64,000 nucleotides of DNA, from positions 9,261,555 to 9,325,554 of the forward strand of contig CAIIXF020000002.1 in assembly GCA_903813345.2 (NCBI GenBank). The letters run 5' to 3'. Position 1 is the first letter of the stretch. Each line of letters begins with the position of its first letter. Made by a program: the position numbers and the translations under genes. Positions 36,201 through 48,087 of this stretch are shown here, in pieces. The notes under the pieces are model-generated. The model did no database searches. It was not told the DNA's origin and saw nothing but the letters and a program-made list of their open reading frames with translations. The stretch is from Owenia fusiformis. Taxonomy: Eukaryota; Annelida; Polychaeta; Sabellida; Oweniidae.

Positions 36201-37244
36201 GAGTGGAGGAAGGAGCGTATGTTTGAAGTCCCACTTTGCGAGAGTGAGTGCCTAACTTGGTGGGATGATTGCAAAGAAGAGATGACCTGCCTTGATAACT
36301 GGATGAGAGGATTTAATTGGACAACAGGTACATGCCCTTAAATTTAATTGGATAACAGACACACACCCTTAAATTTAATTGGACAACAGGTACTCTCCTT
36401 TAAATTTGATTGGACAACAGGTGCACACCCTTTTATTCCTTTGAACTCTTTATGAATTCATTATACGATAAACTCGGGGAGAAAATTACTGGAAAGATTG
36501 AAAGGAAAATCACTGGAAAAAAATGTTAAGAAAATCAATGGGAAAAATTGTAAGGAAAATTACTAGAAAAAATTGTAAGGAAAATTACTGGAAAAATTGT
36601 AAGGAAAGTTAATGGGAAAAATTGTAAGGAAAATTACTGGAAAAAATTGTAAGGAAGAATTGATCAGCTTTGACAACTTGATGAAAGGAGAACAGTAAGT
36701 CACATCTATCTGTAAGCTAGAGACTCGAGTAAACAAAAAGTGTCAATCATTTATATCAAATTTTTTGGTATCAAGTTGTTATTGAAATAATCATTTAAGG
36801 TTACCATAGAAACTTATTATTTGTTTACACTTCCAGGTACAAATACTTGCCCAGATGACATGAAGTGTCAACCTTTTATAGTTGCCATAGAAGCAATCAT
36901 TTAAGGTTGCCATAGAAACTTATTATTTGTTTACACTTCCAGGTACAAATACTTGCCCAGATGACATGAAATGTCAACCTTTTAAGGACATGTTTAAAGA
37001 TCATCGGAGATTTTGTGAACAAGTGTGGGACTTCTCGTACAAAGTTGTACCAGATGGTGACGATAATTGTTTCAAACTCTGGTTTGACCCAAAAGACTAT
37101 AACGGGAGTAACCCAAATGACGCGGTGGCACGTAAAAAGGCTCAAGCATATACCATACTACTTTCTTCAAATCTCGCTACCTTAATCTGCATTCCGGTTG
37201 TATCTGTTGTCGCGGGTCTGCTCAGTGCCATAGTTCTGTTATAA
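33241..37244 (+). CDS. Folate receptor family protein, four exons
   Basis: Cell-surface folate-binding glycoprotein. Exons 33241-33405, 35420-35611, 36189-36327 and 36943-37244 join with consistent phases to about 265 residues (vertebrate folate receptors about 255). Residues 1-20 form a signal peptide (hydrophobic WTSLVLICFSTVTA). Family cysteine motifs follow in order: MNTCMDGQNHK, CFPWKDRACCS, FEWNHCGGMTEKCRKHF, CFYECSPNVGPW, CESECLTWWDDC, CLDNW, FNWTTGTNTCP, CQPFKDMF, FCEQVWDFSYKV. Trp-rich motifs typical of the folate pocket are kept. The C-terminus ends in about 20 hydrophobic residues without a basic tail, as expected for GPI attachment. AATAAA at 37480 is a likely polyadenylation signal. 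Start choice: an out-of-frame ATG at 33233 opens only a short frame; the ATG at 33241 gives the signal peptide. Intron 3 has duplicated splice junctions at both ends. Confidence 0.92.
33415..33575. repeat. Decayed copy of the 18423-type element
   Basis: Shares CAGTTTTTCA, GAACACTTTT, AAGTGATTTTGG and AAAAGTGAACCCCC segments in order with 18423-18626; termini are eroded. It begins 10 bases after the exon 1 donor. Confidence 0.6.
33904..35190. repeat. Long palindrome tandemly triplicated in folate receptor intron 1
   Basis: The first unit (33904-34313) is an almost perfect palindrome of about 410 bp centred at about 34107 (CACAGCTG...CAGCTG...TGTG core around GAGAAGGGCTTCTC). A 408-bp unit with the same core then repeats at 34308 and 34716, nearly identical. 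The approximately 100-codon frames seen in each unit follow from the palindrome and are not genes. Confidence 0.9.
36312..36430 (+). repeat. Four tandem copies of the folate receptor exon 3 splice donor
   Basis: A 31-bp unit, exon tail TTTAATTGGACAACAG plus intron start GTACATGCCCTTAAA, occurs four times with junctions after 36327, 36358, 36389 and 36420. The second copy has AC in place of GT; the other three keep CAG|GT. Confidence 0.92.
36480..36665. repeat. Short tandem array with GTAAGGAAAA motif
   Basis: About six degenerate copies of a roughly 30-bp unit (ATTGTAAGGAAAATTACTGG) fill the middle of folate receptor intron 3. The repeated GTAAGG is donor-like. Confidence 0.8.
36800..36942 (+). 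repeat. Duplicated acceptor and start of folate receptor exon 4
   Basis: A 106-bp tandem duplication copies the end of intron 3, the TTTACACTTCCAG acceptor and the first about 40 bases of exon 4 (pseudo-exon start 36837; true start 36943). The upstream copy runs into a TAG after about 13 codons and is not usable as the full exon. Confidence 0.88.
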
Positions 37245-40200
37245 AGAAAACTTGATATTTTGTCGCCAAATATTAAATGTGATTCCAATAGGGTAAAGCT
37301 GGAGTAATTAAATTCTTTGTTTACCAGTATTTTGTTTTTTAAAAAGATTAGAGAATAACATTTTTTCTTTTCATTATAATCTCGTTTGGCAATTGAGGAC
37401 ATCAAGTTCAATATATGGTCTAACTTCTGACCCTCAACAGGATGTTAAACAAATGATTAACTTTTAATGGCCTATGAATAATAAAACACATATTCCTCTT
37501 AAAATAGATGAAATCTGCTAGGATCATGTATAGCTTGTCATATAATAATGTCATATAATAAAATTTTATTTATTTGCCTTAGCCTATTTGAATAACAAAC
37601 CAAATAGGACACACATCATGTAAATACTTGTTATTTAAGTCAAGTTATTTAGTTGTATGGCTGTATGTATTAAAACCAGGACATAAGTGTTGACTGTGAA
37701 TTCTCTAATTTAGTTTAGAGCATGTAAATTTGAGTATGCATTTGAAATTTGAGTATGCATCATATAAGATTTGAGTATGCATATGAAATATGAGTATGTA
37801 TATGAAAAATGTAAGTTTTAGTGACTCTTTTGCACCAAGAAGTATATGGTATAGATCCCTAGATCACCATAGATTTTTGGAATTAGGCAGATCAGCTGAA
37901 CATTTGCTATTATGTGTGGGGGTATAATATAAGACTTTGGAAGAAAAAGATTTTGTATCAATTCTGCGATTGTGCAGTTCTGATGGCTCGATGTACTATA
38001 ACTGAAAAGTACAACGCAATATTTTATAATAAGTGTACACATTTTAGTAACTACATTACTACTGTACACTACATCTACACAAAATTTTCTAAAGGTGCTT
38101 TTAATCATGAATTGCATTGAAAACAATGTATCTGTCTGGGATAAAAAATACAATATTTGGTGAAAATTAGTTTTCTGTAAAAGATGGCTTAAAGTTATTG
38201 CCCAATAGCTATTGAATAATAATCAGGTAATGAAATTTTAAAATGTTGATTTGAAAACCACTTGGATTCCATTTGAAAGCCAAATTTTTTCGCTAACGCA
38301 ACAATCATCTACCCTCTCCTCATTTCAATATTAACTTCATTCTCCAACAATTGTTGACAACTTGACAACGCCCTTAAATCACCCTGATCATGTATAAAGC
38401 TGATTTTTCTCTTTAAAAAACAAACCAAAAACAGCGATTGATGTTGTATGTTTTGATAAAAAAAGGAATAAAAAAAAATGTATTTCCATTTTTCTACAGT
38501 GTATTTTATAATTTTACTAATATTTGCCACAATTTCTCATCTTGTTAGTTGTATAGTATCCGACTGTTGACCTTTCCGAAGGTGGACTGGATAAATTGTG
38601 CACCTCTACTGCAACAGAATTTCAGCATTATTACGTTTTACTGGAGGTGTTGTAAAATGAAAAGCATATTCATGTTTTCTTAAATTTTGTTTCCAATATT
38701 GCAAAAATATGCTTGAATATTCATGTTTTTAGACTTTTACTGACCTTTGCTAAATTATAAAAAGTATTAACTTCACTTAGATTTCAATCTGGAAGATATT
38801 AAAACTGCATGTGGTCTTACACTCCCCTCCAAAAGTTTGGAAACACAGGCTTCCCATTGGATACCTTAAACATGTAGTCCAATGGAAGGAGATGAGTTTT
38901 CCGAACTTTTTGAGGGAGTGTATCTTTGTATTGCACTGTTTCATAGCAACTGGGGCTGGTGTAAACAGTAAAACATTTTGTACATGTATGTATATTGTAT
39001 AATATAAATATGCTGTAAATACATATAATTAAGAATATACACGTGTATATTACACAATTATGGGGAGAACTGGGATTTTAGTAAGTGTGGTACATCCATT
39101 TGGCAAAATGTCAGCATAAAAGGAGTGGCATATATTTTATTTTTAAACCCCAAAAAATATTTCATTTAATCTGGCATGTCCCATACCATATTATATTTGC
39201 CACCAACACTGATTGCCAATTTAAGTACATTTTAACCAATCATGTAATAATAAGGTCATGTTATCATGAAGTAATGTCATCAAATTTTCACGGAGTCATG
39301 ATTTTGTGTTATCGTGAAGTCCTGTCATTTTGCTATCATGAAATCATTCAATTTTTCAGTGAAGTACAATAACGAGTCAATTCTGTAACTGGGTCATAAT
39401 GGCAGAGCTACAGCAAAAATTACCCAGAATTAATTATGGCACATAAAAGAATGTGAAAGAAGGTTAAGTTATTATTTTACCATTATGTAAATCAATTATT
39501 TTTCTTGTGACATTATGAAGAGCCAGGAGTGTTGGCAATTCTACAGGGATACATTTCATAGTGCATGTGGTAAACACTAAATAATACAACAAATACTACA
39601 CAATGTGGTTGGAAAACTAAACACTGCTTTCATGTTATTTTTATTTATGTACAATGAGGATGGATTGTAAATGAAATATCTTTTTAGATACTCAAGCAAG
39701 TCAAACAATTCAGCCAGTCAAGCATTTCTCTACATGTAAGTCAAACACCTATGTTTAGTCAAGCACCTCTGTAAGACAATCAGTCCTGTAAGTCAAACAC
39801 CCCTACTAGTCGAATTGGTTCAATTCAAAGGTAACAACATGACACAGACAGCATCCACCTCTACTGCTTGTGACTAGGTTGGTTAAAATCATGGGGAGTA
39901 AGTCACCCCCCTCTTATATTCTGTAGCCTAATATAGAGAATGTTAGGGGGGGTTACTCTCCTTGGTTAAAATTGAGCAAACTTGGATCCTTAATCAGGAG
40001 ATGGATGGCATTTAAGTTTATAATTGATACTCGCTTGATCATGATTTTTTTTGGCACTGTGTATGGTTCATGATCACAGCTCTATATATACATGTAAAGG
40101 TCCAACTGTGTCTCCCGGTACTCCTATTTCTTTCAAAGCATTTCGTCTAGTGCACCCTCGGGTATTAGGATGCCAGTGTTTCGTTTAGTACACAATCCCC

Positions 40201-40707
40201 GGGTATCAACGAAACATAGTTCAGCTCCGGGTTCAGTTGCATATAACCCTAATTGATAGATGCATGTCCCATTTGCGTCCGCCTCGTTTGCAGTCTCAGT
40301 GCAACAATATAAACCCTAACAAAAAGCAAATATAATATGTTAGTGTGTATATAGAGGTTATGTAATGGGAGGGATGGAATATGAACTTTATTCCGAGGGA
40401 AAATATGGTATTTACACTCGGGCTGTTGCTCTCAGTCAATATGATATTTTCCGTGGCCAATATCATATTTTTTCGAAAAAAATCATATTCCATCACGACT
40501 ATCAATAAACTATTCGATGCAAACCCAATAGAGCCGTTTAATTGCAGAAATTATTCTTGGCCTGTAGAGCAGTGATTTCCAATGTTTTTGCAGACTTCTA
40601 CAACCATCTAACTGTCGACCTAGTCCCTTGTGACTTACCCAGATTTTACATTTAATAAAAATTCAAACACGTAAAACGAGCATCTTATAACTAATCCCAG
40701 TTCAAAC
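37245..40707. other. Intergenic, between convergent folate receptor and SLC46 genes
   Basis: Includes the 3' UTR of the folate receptor (AATAAA at 37480). At 37720-37800 there are four GAGTATGCAT-type units of about 20 bp. At 39250-39360 there are loose ATCATGAAGT repeats, and at 39690-39820 loose GTAAGTCAAACACC repeats. The last, short coding exon of the SLC46 gene may be in the right part. Nothing else is recognised. Confidence 0.4.
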
Positions 40708-43619
40708 TTACACATTTAGGATGAGTGCGAAAAGACTGATGACAGCCATTACGATGAAGACGATTCCGTCAAATATCTGTAGTGTGGCCGAATAGATGGC
40801 GTTGAAGGAAGAACTGCCCACTACTTCAGCCAGGTTCTCAGCACACGCAATCCCAGCGAATACAGCCCCTAGAAAATTGTGCTCATTATACATACATATT
40901 TCATTGATATATCATTATTTCACCAGGGTTTTATACGATCCACAGTTAACCTAGGATGAAGAACTAGGTTTAACCGATAATACGAAACGATCTCAGTAAA
41001 CCATGCCAGTTGATAAAGTGCAATACAGGAATCGATCATTTTCAATCGTCGAACCCTATCTTTCCGAACCAGTCAGACATGATGTGCAGGAAATTAAAAT
41101 ATTCCCACTGTTTTTCAAATTAAAGTTTGGAAATGACTGAGACTAACATATATATTTTATGCTAGTCTCAGGAAATGATAATCACGGGATTTGAATGTCT
41201 TTGGGAAAAATAATTTTGAATTTTACCACCTAAAATATGATGAGAATAAGCAGTTATGTTGAATAAAAAGAGAATGAAAATGTATTATTTTTTTGAAGTT
41301 TTTGTTATTGTTTCATAAGCAACTAACTAACTGCAGGTGATATCTTTTACCCGTAGTCATCAGGAAAGTGACGGGAAAGCATACTATATCACTGGCGGAT
41401 TTTGAGCCTTTTTGGGCCCCTAAAAGCCAAAAATGGCTCTTAAATTCCCGGGGGTTCACTCCAATATACCTCTTAATACCTATGTGCCGCGCCAAAGACC
41501 CCATTTTTGAGCATTTTTCCATGTCAATTTCCTCTCAAGATTGAAAGTTTCCATGTATATTTCCTCTCACACTTATAAAAGGGAGTAAATTTCCTGAAAC
41601 ATAGGTATATTAACTCCAAAATCCACGTTTTAGATGATTTGTCCCTGACTTCGCCAACTTATTTCACCAATTTATTGAAATTATTATTATTATATTGAAA
41701 TTTTGAAGGAAAACTGATTTTTGACTTAAAAAGGCTCTCTCTTCGACAAATTTTCCATGTTTTTTTCCCCTGAGATTGGCCAGGTTCCATGGTTTATGCC
41801 CTAAGCCAAAATTTCCCGTGCTGCACATACCTACCCAAATTATTAAGAGTACACCCCCGGGCTTAAATTATCAAAATATGTGCCCAATTTTTGGTTTTAG
41901 GGGCTCACATTTTTTACTGACTCAAAATTTGCCCCCCACCTTGTTAGCTTCTAGATCCGCCAGTGCATGATTTATAAATCGCCAAGCACAAACAGGTACA
42001 TCGTCCAATAGTGTAACCAACTTTTTAGAGGTGGGAGGGGGGTGTATTCGTGAGGCTTACCCATTTCGTTTGGATGTATGATCTTAGACATGTTAGATCT
42101 GCACATCAGGATCACTAGTCCACTTCCAATACTTATTAATGGCACTGTAAAGAACAAAGATAAACACAAATAGAATAAACAAATTGTTCTGAAATTAACC
42201 TATTTTTCTCAGCGATAGTTTATAACGTGCTGTACGAGAAAATCTTTTCGGTTATCAAGATGAAGACCATACCAGAGGCATGTTTTATATGTCTCTGATC
42301 ATACCGAAGAGATGAAGATTCGTTGGAAGAATTTTTCTCACGGCATATTAAAACAGTCTGTTCATTACGTTTATGTAAATTAAATCTTAGTTTGCTGAAA
42401 ATTTGTTAATATTGTCAAACACGTGGATAACGCGTTATCTAAAATAAGATATCTAGTTACCAAAACTTTGGAGGGGAGTGTATTACTGATATACTCACCG
42501 AAAAAAAACCATCAGTTCATTGTCAGTGAAGGGAATGTAGATGAACTTAGCTAAGCAGGAGATACAGCCGACCAACGCCAGGACACTATCGGGGACCCTG
42601 TTTTGGAAGAGTTTGACAACGATAACGTTAAAGATCTCCCCAGCGAGTATATCAATGCTGAAAAAGTAGCCAAGGATCACCGGATCGAAACAGATGGGCG
42701 ACTTCATGATTTTTAGTGTAAATACGTCACTGTCGGTGTATGAAAAAACATGAAGGATTAATACACCTAGAAGAAGGAATAATTTCCATTGGCGGCCATC
42801 TTTGGTTTTGACCAAATACGGAGCTAATGTATTTTTTATATGGTCACATGATATGATTTTTACACCTTTTTTCTTAATGACTGTCTCAGGTACTCCGAAG
42901 TGGATGTACAGTAAGTTGACGACATCAATGCACAAAACAATGACGTAGGGCCACGTGAATCCGAGGGCGTCTATCATATATCCAGACGCCGTAGTTGAGG
43001 CAGCCGCAGCAATTCCCATACAACTTGCGAGCGCCGTGATTCTAAATGAGCGGTTCTTCTTTTCGATTACATCACTGATATAAGAAAAAGTATTGGCGAT
43101 GATGAGTATAAATCCGCCAGACAACCCATTAACAAAGCTACCCACGAACAACCAGGGTATATCCAAATTGAAATAAATAACAATGGTATAGTTGATGTGA
43201 TTGAAAAGCCCTCCGAAAATGGCTAATAGGAGCGTAGGTTTTCGGCCAACTTTGTCACTCAACGCTCCAATGAACAAACTGGACAGAAGCGCCGGGATTG
43301 TATATGCAAGCGATATGTACATTTCCCATTGGGACGTTTCTGCCTGGACCTTCTGCTCCATCAAGTATCCCGGACCAGTTTGATTTACACTATCACAGGC
43401 GGATCCATTTCCTAGATATGTATAATTATACCCTGCTCCGATCTTGGAGTACATAAACTGTTTGTTTATTATTGATGTAGGCATGGACAGTGCAAAGAGG
43501 ATGAGGACCGGTTCAATAATGATGGTCCGCTTTGGAATCTTGATGTGACTGTCACTCTCCGTTTGTGTCGGGTCATCGTCCTCCTCCAACAGACGTTTCT
43601 TTTCTTCATCAAGCGCCAT
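40708..43619 (-). CDS. SLC46-family solute carrier (proton-coupled folate transporter family)
   Basis: Twelve-helix major facilitator. Exon 1 43619-42499 starts with ATG and holds an acidic N-terminus, helix 1, a glycosylated loop (NYTYLGNGSACDSVNQTG), the helix 2-3 signature GALSDKVGRKP, and helices up to about 9. Exon 2 is 42144-42061 (VPLISIGSG ... NEMG). Exon 3 is 40868-40712 (AVFAGIACAENL ... helix 12), ending either at the TAA at 40708 or at a perfect GTAAGT donor after 40712 leading to a short tail exon not found. About 450 residues, normal for SLC46. Exon 1 and exon 2 are out of phase by one base; shortening the A8 run at 42501-42508 by one fixes this. SLC46A1 is the folate carrier; A2 and A3 handle other substrates, and I cannot say which this is. 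Confidence 0.88.
41390..41965. repeat. Element with CACTGGCGGATC-type ends in SLC46 intron
   Basis: The ends CACTGGCGGATTTTGAGCC and GATCCGCCAGTG are inverted. It is 576 bp, longer than its relative at 620-774, with no transposase frame. Shared motif CTTGTTAGCTTCT(A/T)GATCCGCCAGT at the right end. Confidence 0.75.
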
Positions 43620-45087
43620 TCCTTTTATTTATTGAGCACACACTTTAAATATTTCAATGACACACTACGAATGCGAGAAAACTCAGTTTTCCGAAATATT
43701 TCCGAAAGTGTGACAAAAATTAAAAGGTGTTGGTTGGTTTATCTTACTCTGTTTGCTATCACACAGTATTCAGAACTCATTCTTCAATGTCAATTGAACA
43801 GCGGCATCATTGTCGATTTAAAGTTGATCCCAACTGTTAATGGAAGAAAGGACCTGTAGACAAAAACGAAGAATAAGCTGATAGGTAGTAGTGCATATAT
43901 GAAGAGTCATAAAATATCCTTTATCTTGAGGCTTTGATCTGCAATTTAGCGTAGATCTTGATCTAGTATTCGAACATGACTGTATTCACGCCTTTTATAA
44001 ACTGTGAACAAAGTCAATATTTCACCCGGTATATATTCGTCGACATAGCTCCTGGTAATATGAATAATGTGTGACGTCATAACGGAGGGTCTTAGTAATG
44101 GCGGGCAATCAGAAATATTCGAAAAAACTTTGGTTAGTTTTCATGTTCGAACCGTAATATAGACATCAGAGCATGTGTTATATCGATGAATACATACTTT
44201 AGGGCTGCGGTTTTTATTCGTCGATATAACACCTGAGGTCTATATTTCTTAATTTTTCAATGCTGCCCTTTGTTCATAAGCACGTAGCATGTAGGATAAC
44301 ATTCAGTGCATATGTTATTGAATATTGCAAGTCATACCCTGTTCATTATTAATTCCAACTTGCTTACCTGTGTATTGAGCGATGTTCAGCATAAATCTAA
44401 ACACGATTTAACCGTATTAACTTAATGTTCATCGCAGGTATTTCCATGTCCAACATTGCAAGATTGTGCGTAACAATAGGCTGTAGGTTTTATTTGAGAT
44501 TTGTCCTCATTTAGCCATTGTCCTTTTCTTTTAAAGATCCGTGTCATGTGAGCAAAACAAAATTAGACATCCAGGCATCCTCAACGTATGACAGAATCGA
44601 GGACTTTGGTCCGTCACCTGGTCACTTAAAGTGACCTTATTTTATCTGTCCAAGTTTTACCAGTTTAATTTGATAATATAAAACTCACAAGCAATGATTT
44701 ACGTATGTACATGTACACAAATCAGCGTATTCTTCTATATAAAAAACTTGTTCGTGAAAACAATTTTCTATTCTAGCTAGACCTATAAAATGAACTCCGT
44801 TGAATGCAAATGAATGTCAACATATTGGCTGTCAAACAAGGTCATGTTCAAGTGTACTTTATGTTATAAAAGGACTGAATTTGTAGGATTTGATATCTCA
44901 CAAAGTAAATACTGAAATATATAACATCGCACTTTGGTAAAATACCAGCTGCTGATTCGCTATAAGTGATTGTGTGTCCGTTATCTGTTGCAATGTTCAC
45001 ATTCACTTTAATAGTACATTTGTGCTGCAACTTTATGTTTCCTTATTTTAGGCAAATCTTTCAATTATACATTATTGAGTACTCATA
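43620..45087. other. SLC46 5' flank and intergenic, nothing recognised
   Basis: No exon, RNA gene or clear repeat is seen. Two ATTCGTCGA-containing patches near 44035 and 44217 are short similar segments. Confidence 0.35.
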
Positions 45088-45335
45088 CACAGGCTGGTAT
45101 CGAAAAATCTGTCCGCTGTGACGGAGCGTGATATTTTGCATTGAAACACTAGGAAATCCACACGATTTATTTTTTACTCATATGTTTCGCTAAATCAAAG
45201 AACCTATTCCATGCAATGGGTATATCATTTGCCGGTAACTTCTGTTTGTCCAACAACGCTAAGAGTAAAAGCTATTGAAAATGGCGCCGGAGTATCATAC
45301 TAAAAATTGTACCATTTCTTCGATACCAGCCTGTG
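45088..45335. repeat. MITE with 5-bp target duplication
   Basis: The inverted ends CACAGGCTGGTATCGAA and TTCGATACCAGCCTGTG bound 248 bp, flanked by TCATA on both sides (45083-45087 and 45336-45340). Confidence 0.85.
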
Positions 45336-48087
45336 TCATAGGTATATAGGGACGAGACAAAAATTGCAGATACCGTTCTGTTATATCTGTTCGGACGTTT
45401 GAAAAGTCCAAACGTTACTATTTGGTCCAAAGTGTGCCAAGAGGCAAAAATCAATCAATGTTTTCTTACCATATTACTATCTGTTAAAGGGTGACGCATA
45501 TCGTTTAGCAAATCGAACGCTCGTTTCTGGTGTTGCTCACCGTTTAGTATAAAAGGCCCGATCCCGGAATAATACTCAAGGGTTCACAGGCTCGAGGTCG
45601 TTGTGTCAACACCTCTTACTGTTATATAGCATAAGTATATTATAGATCGTCACACATTTATAAAAGGGTGATTTTTATTTTGACAAATCAATTCCACATT
45701 TATGGGTGAAGTTTCAGGATCGTCTATTGTGTATAATAAGGAAAAATTGACATCTAAATTTCCCCATAACGTAATAGCACACAGCTTGGCATATGAAATA
45801 TCCTACAAATGAAACAAAGCAGTTCTAATACAAGGATTTATATTGGCTGTTGTACATATTCTTTGAACGCAATCACTCTATGGATAACGTTTTCAAAATC
45901 ATTATAAACGGATTACTTTATCTCAAAGACAATTTCAATAAACTGGATTTTACAGAACTCCCCTTATTTCTTAAAAATGGACTGATCCAGGAGCCGCCAT
46001 ATTGTTTTTATACGGGAAGCTTATCGGAACCCTTTAACAATATACCACAGACCAAGTCGAAATTAGTAACACCCGAAACTCTGAGTAACCCAAATGAATC
46101 CACAGTTTTTGCTTTTATAGCCTTTTGTTACAGTTAGAATATGGAGTTTTGCCGAATCGTAGACTTTTATCGTTTTCCTAATTTTAATTTTCCTAATTTT
46201 GTAATTTTCGTAATGACACGAAACTTCCCATTGGATAACATGATCAAAATGATATTTCCGAAATTTGATTTTCCGAACCTGGCAAAAATTAGGTAATGGG
46301 CAAATTAAATAATGGGCAAAATTACCACTTATACAGTAACTATAATTGTTTATGTAAATAGGCAGATGACAATGCGATGATAGCATATCAGTTTCTTTAG
46401 TTTTTTTGCTACTACACATACATGTACATATCCACTTGGTGTCAGGCTAGATCAAACAATGGAATGTAGAAAATGCCCATTTTAAAATAACTATACGATA
46501 AGTACACAGTATACCTAACATAATTGTGCACTTCCCATACGGAACTTGATGATCAATATTCAAAGCAGTTTCCGGTTCGATGATCTGGGATGCCTGTAGA
46601 GGAAATATCCCAGAATTCCTGGATGAACCTATAAAATCTCTAGATGTTCATATTTCATGGAGATTATGTTCATCTATGAATTCTGGTGCATTCTCTCTCT
46701 TTGGATGTCTGCATCGATTATAAAAATAGATCATCTATTTATAAATAAGTTTCACCATCTTCAGAAGTATGGCGACCCCCATTTCCCATTGGATAACGTG
46801 TTAACGCCTATTTAAGCGTGAATTTTCAAATACGATAGTCGGAACTTCCTTTCTTTGATGGAATTTTGAAATCGCCAGACAATATCAAATTTTCTCCGGG
46901 ATAATCGATAACATAGTAATGTTTCAGGGAGATAAACGATACAGATAACTTTTATTCCATGGTCACTTTGATATTCAATGAAGTCTTTTCAAATAAAACA
47001 ATATTTTTGTAGCCAGTGGAAAAATACTTTTTTGACAATTTTGCACTAACCATGATATACGGCGCCGTATTTGATGGTTTACGGATTTTGATTACTTGAT
47101 TATAACGACGCTTACAGTAAGAATGGCCGATCATAGTTTGCCGAAAATACCACTAACAAGCACCAGAGTGATATGATTTTTATTTACTCATGGATGTGAC
47201 TACCATTACATAACCCTGAATATACAGTATATAATGATAATATAATGAATAAACACTACAGTACTCATCAGAAGAAAATTTATTAAAAACTTTCAATAAC
47301 CAATGCAAATGACATTAAACACATATGATAACTGAATAAGATAAAAAAAATATTCGTTACCATGTAATTAAATTTTACTTCGTCACCCAAATCTGGGTAT
47401 ATTAATGATACACTATTTAAAATAAGAGTTGTTGACACCATCTACCATTCTAACTCTTTAGCGTCAACTCATGCAATCTGTTTCAGATTCATAAACTACA
47501 AAAAATCTATGCACAGTCGGTGTAAAATAACACCTTTAAAACAATCGATGATAACCACTCTCATTGGATTGTAAATACTAAGACCCAAGTATTAAACAAA
47601 CGCTGAGATTTCTCATAAAGACTCCCACGGCTATTCTTCTAAAAATGATGTTTCATTCTAACATTTGCCCCCGAATTAGTAAATCATGGTTGACGATTAA
47701 TTGCTGCTTTGCACTGTTCTGGTGGCTTAAGACGCCCCCGGGAAGACGCCTCAATTTATTCCGTTAATGAGACGCGAAGGGATAACGGCGAGTGCAGAGT
47801 GACCCCGGAAGAGTGACTTTCGAAAAAATGTCACACTTTTGCAGTCTATTTCTCTACTATCATTCATTTCCATGTTTATATTCATAGAAACCCAAGACAA
47901 TAGAGTACGCACTTTTTTCAATTATAATGAATTAATATTTGTATATTTCTATCTCTTAGATTTTAAATAAATTCTATGTTACATCGTGTATCTCAATTCT
48001 TAAAAAAGAAATTAGGTTTGCAAGAAAAACACCGGTATGATTTAAAAAAAAATTTCAACATTTTACACTATTTTCTTTCTAATCACA
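45336..48087. other. Intergenic, nothing recognised
   Basis: AT-rich DNA downstream of the minus-strand mucin gene. Short frames show no family features. A weak inverted repeat around CCAGAATTCCTGGATGAAC lies at 46610-46685. Confidence 0.35.
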
